From assembly GCA_921293015.1 (NCBI GenBank), contig OV121086.1, positions 46,145,402 to 46,209,401 of the forward strand: 64,000 nucleotides of DNA, written 5' to 3'. A program made the translations under genes and the position numbers. The notes below the pieces were generated by a model. It searched no databases, was not told the DNA's origin, and worked only from the letters and a program-made list of their open reading frames with translations. Below, piece by piece: positions 36,800-48,455 of this stretch (within the stretch, counting starts at the first letter, position 1; every line of letters starts with the position of its first letter). This DNA is from Phorcus lineatus (lineage: Eukaryota > Mollusca > Gastropoda > Trochida > Trochidae).

Positions 36800-37215
36800 G
36801 GAAACTGCATTAGAGAAGTTCATCCGTTTGGAGATGGAGGCACAATGGTGTGGGGAGGGAATTATGGCTAAATGACGCCGCTGCTAATTGTTCTGCGAGC
36901 GAATCTGACTGGCCAGCGATACATTGATGAGGTACTAAAACCTATCGTCGTTCCAAGAAGATTGATATTGCAACACGACAACGCAAGACCTCACGCTGCC
37001 CGAATTGTTAGAGACAGAACGTCAGCGTCAATGTTTTTCTGTGGCCAGCCAACCCACCAGATATGAACCCCATTGAACACCGTTTGGATCACCTTGACCG
37101 CCATTTGAGACAGCTGTTGCCACCTCCAAAAAAACAGCTTGAACTTGAGCAAGCTCGGTTAAACATATGGAACAGGATCCCTGCTGACGTCATCCGACGC
37201 CTGCGACTTCAATGA
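36800..37215 (+). pseudogene. Degraded Tc1/mariner-superfamily transposase
   Basis: Translated pieces match the C-terminal catalytic part of Tc1-like transposases. They are GGTMVWGG (near 36837), RANLTGQRYIDEVLKP, QHDNARPHAAR (second catalytic Asp), then after a frame change DMNPIEHRLD (catalytic Glu), a PPP..LELEQARLNIWNRIP stretch and a stop at 37215. A stop (TAA) lies in the early part, the first catalytic Asp region is not found, and at least one frameshift separates the halves. The element is dead. Confidence 0.9.
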
Positions 37216-38340
37216 GGAGGCGTGTATTTGTTAGCATTGATGCCCAGGGTGGTCACACTCGCTACTGATGGCAGACTCCTTGATTCCTGTGACTACTGAG
37301 AATTTCTGTGCAATTGTCTTTTAACTCCAAAATTGTGTAATTTTTTATATTGGCCCCTTTTCTCTTTCCTTGTGTATTTTGGCATATGAAATGTCGATAT
37401 TTGGATACTTTTTAAAGTTGATATTGGAAAATGATTGCTGTTTATAAACCAGTCATCAGAAGTCTTATATCTGCGTTTGATTTTATTTTATAGACTTGAA
37501 AATGAGTGAAACCTTTCTTTTGCCTGGTAGTCTAGAAATCAAACCCATCCAGGATAAACATAATACTGCGTACCCGAGGTAAATATTTTACGTACACGCA
37601 GGTAATCGATAAAGAGATCCATGGCGTCACTAGCAATGTATTACCCGACTTCCGGTTCAAAAGATCTGCATTTATATCATCGACTTTTCTTTAGGCAGTC
37701 TAGACCCGCTATGATTGGCTAATTAAAGACTAAGTTTCGACCAAATTGAGTCGATAATCCCCAGGATACTATGAATTAAATCTTTATTAGATTGTCACCA
37801 TTGCCCATGGTCCGTCTTTCTACCCCTAACCTTCACTGCACACTTGCCTCGTACACTTAGGTTTTTAGTAAGCCAGTCCTCTAGACCGGATCATTAGTTT
37901 ATATTGAAATGATTAACTTTATCAATTTTGTCTTCCCTGCCCGAAACTAACTCACCTCGCTAGGCGAAACATCGCTAGGAAAGTAAGAAGCTCAAATTTC
38001 ACCCTTGCCGTAATTCAATACCTCTTCGTACCTTCAGAGACGGCACTATATCAGAGACTGATAGACCAATCAAAACCTGGGTTACAAAATTAATATTATG
38101 CAATGAAAGGCTTTAAAACAGGAAGCTAAAGAATATTACACATTCATGAAGTACATTTGGTAAAAGTTCGATAAAATACCGCGAATGACTATCTTAATCT
38201 TGGTTTAAAACAGGGGCTGGCCTATCGGATGCGACCAGTCATGTTGTTTTGAGGGAAAATGATTTGCCAACATCTATAAAAATAAACTATATGAATTGAT
38301 AGAATAGCCATACATTTATTTATGATCTATGATGAGACTA
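37216..38340. other. Non-coding DNA
   Basis: No gene seen. A single end-like word GTGAAACCTTTCTTTTGCC at 37507 relates it to the inverted-repeat element at 29295-29835. Confidence 0.4.
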
Positions 38341-38358
38341 ATCAACTGTGCCTTTTCA

Positions 38359-38738
38359 CCTGAAATAAAAGGTAAGACGGGAAGCACTATTAAAATGGAA
38401 ACCAAGCAGAGAAAGCGCTTAAATATGCAGAAAGGAAAGGAGCTTCACGGTTTCCTGAAATAAAAGGGAAGACGGGAAGCACTATTAAAATGGAAACCAA
38501 GCAGAGAAAGCGCTAAAATATGCAGAAAGGAAAGGAGCTTCACGGTTTCCTGAAATAAAAGGGAAGACGGGAAGCACTATTAAAATGGAAACCAAGCAGA
38601 GAAAGCGCTAAAATATGCAGAAAGGAAAGGAGCTTCACGGTTTCCTGAAATAAAAGGGAAGACGGGAAGCACTATTAAAATGGAAACCAAGCAGAGAAAG
38701 CGCTAAAAGATGCAGAAAGGAAAGGAGCTTCACGGTTT
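38359..38738 (+). repeat. 95-bp minisatellite, four copies
   Basis: Units beginning CCTGAAATAAAAGG occur at 38359, 38454, 38549 and (as 38644) once more. They are almost identical, differing at only a few sites (for example GGTAAG vs GGGAAG, AATATG vs AAGATG). The high identity points to recent expansion. No frame runs through the array. Confidence 0.97.
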
Positions 38739-38912
38739 CTTGTACCCATAACGGAAAGGACACCGTTCGTAACTGAAACAAGTTGCATTTGAGTTTTGTG
38801 TTAAAGCAGACATGTAGTAAATCTTGGATGCATATTGAGTGTCCTTCATCTTTTCAACAAGGGACTCGGGAAGTTATGAAATAAACGTTGTCAGGCAATG
38901 CCACCTCTTTAA

Positions 38913-39266
38913 AGGGCAGTAGTACATTTTTTGAATATTTATTTCTTCAAATATTCCCATATAAACATAAGTACGTAAAACTATTAAAATGTATTATCTT
39001 CCGAGCGACAAATATCTCATATCTAAAAATGGCCATCGGGAGTCGTAGAAGAAATAATCAAGTACCAAGCAAAAACAAATGGCGGCTATTTTTGTGAAAA
39101 CACCTTTAATCATTGAGGTAGGGAAATGGATTCACATAACTTAGCCATGGTTAGAATCGTTTTAAAACTTTTTCTTTTAATTGAAAAGCATTGTCTTTCA
39201 ATAAGACACATTTTTTTCGTTTTCGCGAGATCACTTTGTTCATCTAAAAATCGTGCTACTGTCCCT
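38913..39266 (+). mobile_element. Family B MITE, best-preserved copy
   Basis: 354 bases between TTAA duplications (38909-38912 and 39267-39270) with ends AGGGCAGTAGTAC and, inverted, AGGGACAGTAGCACG. Related copies lie at 11599-11973, 20230-20580 and 39890-40275. It has no transposase. The two open frames inside it are not genes. Confidence 0.85.
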
Positions 39267-39889
39267 TTAAATGGTGTCATAGATCATATAGCCAATCTCA
39301 GTAAAATCAGTCAGAGCGTTTAAAAACATGGTGGGTTGATTTCCATCTAACGTTGATGTGATTGTACACACGGAGACCTTAAGTTTTTGGCATCGATAGA
39401 GGCTGTCGACAGGGTGTCCTTTTCTCCCCTTAGTTATTTCTTTTCGTTGCAGAATAGATGCTTGCTACACTGATTAGAAAAAAATTTGTATTCGGAACAA
39501 TTCAGAGCTTAGATAAGATTACACGTGTAACATCGTTTCATGGCTGAGGAGAAAAAAGAGCTGCATTATTTATGAAACCTGCTCAAATCATTTAAGATTG
39601 CAAATATTCATATCAATCAAAGTTCAGGCCATAGGGTAATTTTGTCTTCTGAATGACTGGTTCAGAGTTTAGGAGCAGAGCTATTTAATTAAAATGAAGT
39701 ATCTGCTCCTGTCGACGCTCGCGGGTTATTTTGCAATGATTATTATTTATAACGTAAACGTTAAATTAAACTGACTTACGAAACAAGCCATAGCCTACCT
39801 GTCATACACACGCATAATGCATGGGCATGCGAGTCGCTGATGTCTGATTTTACGGATTTGCTTTACACCTAGCGTTTTACAAGTGTTAC

Positions 39890-40275
39890 AGTGTATATTT
39901 GAGAGTATGCGGTAGATATTTGAGGGCACTGAAGCGTATATTTTTCGAATTCATATTTCATTAAATTTCTCCATTTAGGATCATTTAATGCAAAATATAT
40001 TTTCTTCGGATTGAACAACATCTCGTTACTCAATTTGAGTATCCGTAGTTGAGGAAAAATGTAACGCCTATCAAGCGAAAATTGCATGCGGCCATTTCAG
40101 TTTGAACATCTTTTAATCATTTGAGGAAGGGGAATTAATTCGCTTAGCTTAAACGAACTTGTCATGTTCATTTATCAGATCCTTGCACTAATAAAGAAAT
40201 ATCGTCTTGCAACAGGTAAGAATTAATTTAATTTTCTTGGAATCACGTTATTTCCTTAAGAAAAATGCTACCGAG
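39890..40275 (+). mobile_element. Family B MITE, degraded copy
   Basis: GCCTATCAAGCGAAAATTGC, CATCTTTTAATCATTTGAGG and AGGGGAATTAATTCGCTTAG align with the family B copy 1 kb upstream, in the same orientation. The ends are worn. Confidence 0.65.
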
Positions 40276-40832
40276 GTGTACATCGATTATTAAAAAGTGC
40301 TAAAGAATAAGATCATATTCTATGTTTGGAGTATTCAACTTTAGAAGCCACGAGGATCCATTTTATTTACTTTTCAATGAAATGAACATAGAATTTAAAC
40401 CGAAGCAACCTCAAATCAACGAAATTCAAGAGGTTTTCTAATTGATCAATTTCTGTAGTGAGCCGGTCTGACTTTCACTGACTTCACTGTTGTGGCTTGA
40501 AAGTCGTTCATCTATACAGAAATAGTAGGTTGGCTTACGGGAGCAGATATTCTCGTAGATAAAGCGTAGGGGCTCTATGTTTAACCTCCTGACAAGCAGG
40601 TGCTCGAACCATTGTATGTAAGTATATAGTATAAACTTTACAGGTTACCGGGATTGGATGGTAAAGTGTTGAGTATAAACGATAGCTTCCGTTAGTAACG
40701 TAACTTTTGAGAAACAGTTCACTGAAGTGTGTAAACAAATCTTATACGTATTTCTATCTTCGTGGACAGTATAAACTGAAAATCAATTATAGATTCAAAG
40801 TCAATAATAAATAACGTAACAATAGCCCAATG

Positions 40833-40917
40833 CCCCCCCCCCCCCCCCCCCCACGTTGACAATTTCTGAATCCCCCCCCCACCCCCCCCCCCCTTTCAAA
40901 AATCCTGGATCCGCCAC
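40833..40917 (-). mobile_element. Poly-C tracts next to a hAT-like transposon end
   Basis: Runs of 20, 9 and 12 C (40833-40852, 40872-40880, 40882-40893) precede AAAATCCTGGATCCGCCAC. On the minus strand that is GTGGCGGATCCAGGATTTT, a terminal motif I know from many hAT-type elements. Only this end is seen. Confidence 0.5.
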
Positions 40918-41014
40918 TTCCTGCGAATGCCAATTCATCAGATCCAGTACACCAATTATCAAATATTTTGTCATCAATTAAAAATGATAGTTTTTATGTG
41001 AAAATATTATAATG

Positions 41015-41060
41015 TACTATAGGCCTGTGGCCTCTTTCAGTGCAAGTAAAGATTGAATGA
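41015..41060 (+). mobile_element. 46-bp retrotransposon tail with 19-bp target duplication
   Basis: ATGTGAAAATATTATAATG at 40996-41014 is repeated exactly at 41061-41079. The insert between them ends AAGATTGAATGA, like the short-repeat tail of a non-LTR retrotransposon 3' end, and carries GGCCTGTGGCC. A severely 5'-truncated LINE or SINE insertion is the natural reading. Confidence 0.65.
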
Positions 41061-41493
41061 ATGTGAAAATATTATAATGAAAATTTATTGTTATTACAGG
41101 AGACACCAGATGCATATCAAAATAACAGTATAATTACTAACTTCGATTTCTATGAAGTATTAATTTCGTAAAACATGCCTGTTTTTATGTTATTTAATAT
41201 TTTAACTAAATGTTGTTCCAATAAATCAAGTATCTAAATCAATATAAACTTTTATAATCAACAAACCTAAATAAGTTTTTTTTATCCTTACAAAGTTATT
41301 TCATTATGTAAAACCCTTCTAAGGGTTCTCATTTGGTAGAGCCATTGCATATCAATACACTTTCAAATGTTTTTTACAAAACATGTATAAACATTATTGA
41401 TGTTTTCAACAGAGCCATTTCGCCTCTTAAATGATAAAACATTTTCGTAAACTTTACCTATTTATTTAATTAAAAATAAGAGAAAATGTTCAC

Positions 41494-41506
41494 TGCCATC
41501 TAGCGG
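41494..41506 (-). promoter_or_regulatory. CTCF-like motif
   Basis: On the minus strand CCGCTAGATGGCA fits the CTCF core CCASYAGRKGGCR at 12 of 13 positions. It lies 49 bases upstream of the ATG of the candidate first exon. Binding is inferred from the motif only. Confidence 0.4.
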
Positions 41507-41531
41507 CCTCCCTCGCTGTGGAAAGCAAAAT

Positions 41532-41540
41532 CACGTGACT
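41532..41540. promoter_or_regulatory. CACGTG E-box
   Basis: TCACGTGA, a palindromic E-box of the USF/MITF-TFEB type, lies about 16 bases before the candidate start codon at 41555. That would be in the proximal promoter or 5' leader. Confidence 0.4.
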
Positions 41541-41554
41541 TGTCAATAGTCAAA

Positions 41555-41662
41555 ATGTCGGCCGCGGACGTGGATATTGGAGACACCGATGGAATTATAT
41601 CTCAACGAGACAGAAATGTGCGAATAGACCCGAAAATATGTGGAACCGACATAGTAAACAGA
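41555..41662 (+). CDS. Candidate first coding exon, 36 aa
   Basis: ATG at 41555 (context CAAAATGTC) opens a 36-codon frame (MSAADVDIGDTDGIISQ.. to ..KICGTDIVNR) that ends exactly at a consensus donor AGA/GTAAGT. Codon composition is richer in G+C than the surroundings and the peptide is acidic at the start and soluble-looking. A GC-richer patch with CTCF-like and CACGTG motifs precedes it, as in a promoter. I believe this is a real gene start but do not recognise the protein. Downstream partners are only guesses (48030, 57100, 58530). Confidence 0.6.
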
Positions 41663-43345
41663 GTAAGTGTTCTTATATCCTCTGTAGTTTTCCCAAAGTG
41701 TTCGATGTAGGCAGCGAGGGGCAGTAAACATTTCTCTTTCCTTCACGTGTTCATACTGTGATACGGAAAACTGTTTTTGTTTTCTCATAATATTTCAAAA
41801 CAATGGGAATCGGTATCATAGTCGTACGAAAAGGTAAGTTTATTGAGGCTTAAAGCTCAAAGTATGGGTCATATTTCATGTTTAGATTGTCGACATTCAC
41901 CGGCAAGATTTTGGATTATCGATGTAAAGTGTCGTTCACCCCAAGGTTTCATGCATCGTTGTACTGAACTAGGAAGTGGGGTCTGTTCTCTTTGAGCGCG
42001 AGACATCCCACGCGGGTTGGTCTGTACGAGAAGCTGTCTGCCTAATGACCTCTGACCTCACAGCTGGCACAGCGTCTGGGCACGGTGTCGGGGTAAACAA
42101 ATCGGCCACGACATCGGCCACTGAAACATAAAGTTCACACTTGACCACTCAAGCTTGACCAAAGGGCATTTGATACCATAATGTGAACTTACCTTTGTAT
42201 TAGAAAAACCCTTTGTTTACAATACTTGTGATGTGCTGTCAAATGTTACTTTGTTTGTGTTATTTTCATACTAAATTCATTTAAAATGTTATTCATAACT
42301 TTATCAAAATAAGCATTTGTTGCTGCAGTTGTAAACATCATTTCTATACCAATCATAAATGATAAGCAATGTCATTACCTATATATCCGCAATGAGTGCT
42401 ATAGTTTTTAATTTATTTTTATAGAACTGATTCATGATGTCAAATCATTTGAATAGTTGACAAGTTATGTACTGCAGACACTCTGGCATTGAACTGTCAA
42501 AGATTAACACCCTGTGAGCTGAAGGTTATATATATACCTTCCCACTGCACTATTTATGATTAGTATTATTTTGACAACAGTTTGATTAGTAGAAGTTTAA
42601 TATTCATTCGGTTGAATATTTTAACATTTTTACATTTTAACATCAGACTCATTCTCATTGACAAGCATAGCATAACACAAATTTATCAAGTATTGGTGAA
42701 TAGATAATCTGAACTTAAAGAATAAATATTTGTTGTGTAAAGCCATATATTTTTAAGGTTCTAATATATATTTGGATATTGGTGAGAGTTATCCATTTAG
42801 TTTTCTTTTGCACATTTTGCTATTCTAAAGGCTGAAATAGAATCTATTTTGAATATGCTTCACAAAATCAATATTACAAACAATGATGGGAATATAAATA
42901 ACACGGAAGAAATCTGTCCCTCTTCCGTGTACTTTTCTTATTAGATATATTCTGATTATGTCGCAGATGTTTTTCATGAGTATATTTTAAATTGACCAAA
43001 ACAACTAGGCAATCACCGTAGATTACACTGTAATATCTAATCTTATCACCTACGAGGGCAATCATATCGGGGGTAATATTTTTCATACGATGCCCTAGGG
43101 CAAAATATCACTTTTTCATTGTGACGTCACGTAAAAAAAAATGCTCTGATGTCACAGTTTGCCTTGACGTTGTGTTCCGAATGCGCTTATGCCTATGCCT
43201 GGATGTTGATTTTGATTAGTTTCTTTGATTTCTCGACTTTGGTAATAAGCAGAATAGCATATTTGTGCCAATGACATACTATGTTTACGACACTCGTGCC
43301 TTAATATCAGTATGTCCTTGCTCATGCTCGGAAAATACTAATATT
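41663..43345. other. Probable first intron of the 41555 gene
   Basis: The first 450 bases stay moderately GC-rich and hold the DR1 site. The rest is AT-rich with no exon-like segment. Confidence 0.4.
42046..42058 (-). promoter_or_regulatory. Perfect DR1 nuclear-receptor half-site pair
   Basis: On the minus strand AGGTCA-G-AGGTCA is a perfect direct repeat with one-base spacing, the type bound by RXR heterodimers and HNF4-type receptors. It lies about 380 bases into the putative first intron, in a GC-richer patch. Function is inferred. Confidence 0.45.
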
Positions 43346-43819
43346 AAAGAGCCACTCCGTGATTTTCATAACATATTATTTACGTTTGATACGAACCTAA
43401 TTGTCATATGTGGTGATATAAAATCAAATTTTTTTTATATTTTCATGTCCTAAAGACATATAAATGACAAATATTGGTTTTCCATGAAAATCTAAAAACA
43501 GCCTCATAAATGCACAGAGGTGTAAATATCACATCCAATATACATGGATACTAGTAATATAACCTAACAAACTCTATCAACTCCTAACTGCCCTCCTGGC
43601 TGTTTTAGATAAGTCTCCAAAATTACGTTTGACTATTTGACTCGTGCCACTGTCCGGTTTTCGATCATAATTGCGATTTTCTACATTCATATTGTCACTG
43701 TAAAAAAACAATAAGCTTTAAAATGTGTCTTTTTGGTAACAGTTGATACTTCGCGATCAAATGACACCACTGATTAAGTTTGGCATATATGACTCCAACA
43801 ACTCATGGAGTGGCTCTTT
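43346..43819 (+). mobile_element. Family A MITE, intact copy (empty piggyBac site)
   Basis: Ends AGAGCCACTCC and its reverse complement abut TTAA on both sides (43344-43347 and 43818-43821). The internal sequence matches 50825-51242 plus 56792-56834. At about 43782 it carries GATTAAGTTTGGC, the unoccupied form of the TTAA into which the piggyBac element inserted in the other copy. It is non-coding. Confidence 0.9.
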
Positions 43820-43829
43820 AAGCACTCGT

Positions 43830-44830
43830 GTCTTAAAAACATTGTATGTCATGGACACTCATATAATATCCTCTATTTAATGATGTTAATTATTTATGTG
43901 GTAATATTTTGATAGTTTTCAATGATGTGCTACATAGAACTAATTTATGGTCTATATTATTTTACAAATAACTCATACAAAGGGAAATCAATTTTGTTGG
44001 TAGCAAAGAATTCACTTGCTTCCCTGGCAATGTAGGAAAACATGCAATATGGTTTTAATCACAACATGCGTCTAATTACATTCCGACATTGTACAACAAT
44101 GTTCATAGGAACAATATTCAGCACTCATTGTGGGTACACAGATGATGTTAATTAATTTGATTAATTAAAGGTGACTTGCAGTACAGTGAAGATGATTATT
44201 TTCCTTCAACACATGCAAGAATCCTTAGTATTCTATGTAATTGTCAAATTAACCCTTTATCTTAACCCTTTTTTTAATTAGATGATGTGAGTGGCTCGTT
44301 TTTGAGAACTACTTTGTTAAGCAGAAAGTGAATGCAGTTGATAGTTTGTTTGAATGGTGAATAAAGGATTGTGATTTTATTCCAACAATTGATCAACTTG
44401 GCACTTTTATATTCCTTTGTTGTTAACACCTTAGCAGAAAACTTCTTTATGCAAATCCTTTCTGGTAGGCCATTTTACATGAATCACAAATCAGTTATGG
44501 AAATGATGCATTATTGGCCTCTAGTTGAAGATGGACCTGGTAAAGGTCTGGCTGTATCCTTTGTTATTTTTTGGAAGGCCTGTAGGTTTTGGTGAAAAGC
44601 AATGTTGCAGTGCTGAAAATGAATTCAACTGACAACTGAAAGTTCCAGCACCAAAATCAATATTAAGCGATATAATCACATCTCTGGTAACATTTCTTAG
44701 TGGGGTGATAGGACCAAAATATATATTAAAGCATATTTAAGCCTCAAGACAACAGGGAATGGGATTTGATTTCTATTGAGATTTGGTATCTCAAGTGAGG
44801 TGTCTTTCAGCTGATTTCCTTAATTTTTCT
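43830..44830. other. AT-rich DNA, no exon supported
   Basis: A 74-codon frame at 44371-44595 has no clear splice pair. This is probably intron or intergenic sequence. Confidence 0.35.
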
Positions 44831-44844
44831 TAGATTTTGTACAG

Positions 44845-45170
44845 GACATCATCGTCATCGTCATCAATTTATCAATTGTTATCATCATCATCATCAGCAG
44901 CATCATCAGCATCTAATCAATCGTTATCATCATCATTATTATCATCATCATCGTCATCAATTTATCAATTGTTATCATTATCATCATCCTCATCATCATC
45001 ATCATCAACAATTTTTCAATTGTTATCATCATCATCATCATCATCATCAGAATCTAATCAATTGTTATCATCTTCATTATTATCATCATCATCATCATCA
45101 TCATCATCATCTAATCAATCGTTATCATCATCATTATTATAATCATCATCATATCAAATTAATCATTAAC
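44845..45170 (+). repeat. ATC/TCA trinucleotide microsatellite
   Basis: Long runs of ATCATC, with GTC and TTATCA variants, form a higher-order pattern (ATCAATTTATCAATTGTT recurs). The Ser-rich open frame across it is a low-complexity artefact. Confidence 0.95.
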
Positions 45171-45179
45171 ATCACCATC

Positions 45180-48000
45180 ATTAATACAATCTAACAAATC
45201 ATGATCATTTAGCTTGTTTTGCCACTTTTATGTAACGCTGTGCAATGCAGTCTGCATCAGGTCATATAACTAGTAAGTATGTAAATTGGGCTTGAAATTT
45301 TGACTTCAACCGTCACTTGAGGCTGTTTGAATTTCGATCAGTGCATTTGGTATTTTTTTTTAGGTCTAAACACCAAATTAATTTAATGTAACCCACTCTG
45401 TGTCACTTAAAGTATTATCTTAATAAATCAAAATCATATATCTAACAGCTTCTTTATGGAAAATACCTAAGTATTTGAATTAAATTGTGTTTTTGTGTCT
45501 TATTTCACTCGTGCTATCAGAAAATGTAATTAATATGTTTGTCTGAATCTCCTACTTTGGAAATATAAAGCTGTTATAAATAAACATTGATCCTTTCTCT
45601 ATTTGTTAAAAATGAAACACTTATGAAAAAAAGCCAATCTTAATATTTTGTTCAATAATAAGTTTCTTTCTGTGCAAGACAAAGAGTGTATTTCTATTTG
45701 CAAACCTGTTAAACATTCATAGATAAAGAGAGTTCTAGTATAAACAGGTGATAATAGTAATAGGTATAAAAAAAATAGAGAAATGTTTTTCGAACACTTG
45801 TTGATGAACAAAAAAGGTAATTTTGTTTTAAATGTGACATGAATTTGAAACTGTTCATTTAAAATCAATAATGTGTTTCAGTCTCTGATTTTTCCCTGTT
45901 TGCTAGTTGATTTGAACAGTTCAACTTCCTAACTTCGAAAGGTTAGCTTTTGCTGCGCCTTTCAGAACCAATTATTACACAATTGTAGTATCAAAGAATT
46001 TATTTACTTTCAAATGAGAATCTCAAAAATGATGATAATAAAACCTGCCTTTAACACCACTTCAACTTCTTATATATAAAAGGTACAAAAATCTGAACTG
46101 CTGAAATAATGAAAGTCCAACCACTCATGGTGTCTTATTTACAGGGGGCATAAGTCCTTCATACAGAGTTATTATATATCAGACTGGAAGCTGGTTTAAG
46201 GTAACTATCTGAGGATATTGCAACTCCAACTGGTTACGTGTCAAGACATTTTCTTTTGGTACCATTTACCATTTCTTCATTCTTGTGAGAGACTTACAGA
46301 ATTCTTAACTTCCAACTGCTGGCAGAAAGGGTCGACTCCAGTAGGTGATTGAATGTTGTTAAAATCGGGTTTAGCCGTCACAAAGAAAACGGCCAATCCC
46401 AGAATAATCTCCAAGTTTTGACAATATTGATTTATTAGTTGTCAGTTTGCTTTGAATGACTTGGCAAATGAATTCTATTTTGGTTATCATTAATCCTGAA
46501 ATTGAATATTTTAAAAGAAGCTAAAAGTGGACATGATTGTAAAAAGGAGTGAGTATTGACCTGATTGACTATTGCAACCTGCCATTGTGATATCAATAGA
46601 CTATTGTAACCGACTATTGCAATTGCTATAATTTTTGGATACAAACAAAAAGTATTTCAGCTGTGATTCCCAAAGATTATGAAAGGAACATCGGATTGAT
46701 GAAACAGATTTCAGCCATTGTACATGGTTTCAATAAGAGTTTAGCACTCTCAAAGAAAAATTCTCGTTTATGAACATAATGAAGTGAAATGAATTCAACT
46801 TACCTAGCTATAAATTCTTGTACAAGTCATCATGAATAACACTAGTCCAAGAAAATGATCACTTCCAGTAGTATCAATAGTAAACCTCGCTATGATGCAT
46901 GATTCTGGTTCATCATGACTGAGAGAGTGCTTGTTTGTTTTTTTTGGTTCGTAAGTAGACCACAATTTTAGCATTTTCTATAACTTTTTAAATTTTAAAA
47001 ATTATTATTCAAGTTTTTGTGGTACAACATCATCGCATCAATTTTCAGTATTAATCATATCATTGGGATTCATATAGACAACGTAAATTTTATATATATA
47101 TATATATATAAAAAGGGCTATAATATAGCAACATGGGCATACTATATATGATACCAACCTGAATATTTTCTGATCTTATGTATGAGAGATAAAACAATCA
47201 TTGTACTTGATTGTTACTAGTTTTCAAGAAAATAGAAGAGAAGCTCCTTGTTATTTTGCCCCACACAGTAGGAGTAGTCTATCTTTTTTCCAATTTATTA
47301 ATATTGTTTTCTTATAAAAGGATATGATTAGGCTGTACAATTCTGTTTAAACATTTTATTTTGTACAAAATAATCAATGATGTTAAGACCATTATCACCA
47401 TAGCCGAATTATTGGAACATCAACAATGAACTTTTGGCACATGGTCAAATTATAAGAGGTGATTTGAGTCTGTGGTCTCAGAAAAAATGATGGTGTCAAA
47501 TTATTAGAGACGTGGAAGTAATGAAGATATTTCAATATATATAAGTCCAATAACCTTAAAGTTTTCAACTCCTGGTTGTCATGGTTTCTGCTGTTAATAA
47601 GTTTCCAAAATTGCCCATCAATCGTATTTGTACCTTCTCTTTTTTTCATTCATTAAGTTGACTTATTTATTTTTATGGTCACTATTCTGAACTAATAAGC
47701 AAAGCAATAAGATGCTTATTTTCAGAAACAATCACTAATTCTCGATAAAACAACACAATTTTTGAAATTTAAGATATTAGACTCCATCAACACACTATGC
47801 GACTTGTTAACACCAAGACAAAAAGAATAATTAACAAAATGGTTGGAAGTTTATTCTGTTTCCCTAACATAAATCTGTGAATAGTGTATAGTTACTAAGA
47901 TTTCTGGAGATTTTTTAACATGTTACAGTGATGCGTGGATATATCACATATTTGCACTTTAGCAGCGTCATACAAGCACAATATTACCTAGCTTGCTTGA
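45180..48000. other. AT-rich DNA, no exon supported
   Basis: Short frames only. A (TA)n run lies at 47093-47110. Confidence 0.4.
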
Positions 48001-48029
48001 TATTGCTGTATGATTGTATGTTTCTCTAG

Positions 48030-48065
48030 TGTAATCTTCATCTGACAAGTTGTAGACCATGGAAG
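48030..48065 (+). CDS. Candidate 36-nt microexon
   Basis: Acceptor-like TGATTGTATGTTTCTCTAG and donor GAAG/GTAAGG enclose 36 bases that are open only in phase 0 (CNLHLTSCRPWK). That agrees with the phase left by exon 41555-41662. Very short, so a chance match is possible. Confidence 0.28.
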
Positions 48066-48455
48066 GTAAGGATTAAGTTTTTGTCAAAAATGTCTTGAAT
48101 GATCATATCTTTCAAGTATGCTGAAAATATGCGTCATTGTGTTGATAAAACCTGTCATCATCTTTCATTACAAGAAGTTAAAAAATAAGCTGAACAGACA
48201 TGTTTCTTTTTAAAAACTAGAAATTGTTCGGAAAAGAATCTTTTTATACAAAATTAAGAGATGACAAGTAAACAATTTTTTATTTTGAGAGTTAAAATCA
48301 GGTATTGAGGAGATGAACTGGGTTTGTTTAAAAAAAAAAAAAATTCTGTTTAGAACATAAACTTTTATGAAACTAAATTAAAGCCTGTATCTTTGCTTTG
48401 TATTTTTAAAGAGTTAGCTCCCCTGTTATTTAAAAAAAAGTCTTGACAACTTAAC

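Noticed and set aside
44837..45142. Ser-rich 101-codon open frame
   Set aside because: It is a translation of an ATC/TCA microsatellite, with no other coding sign.
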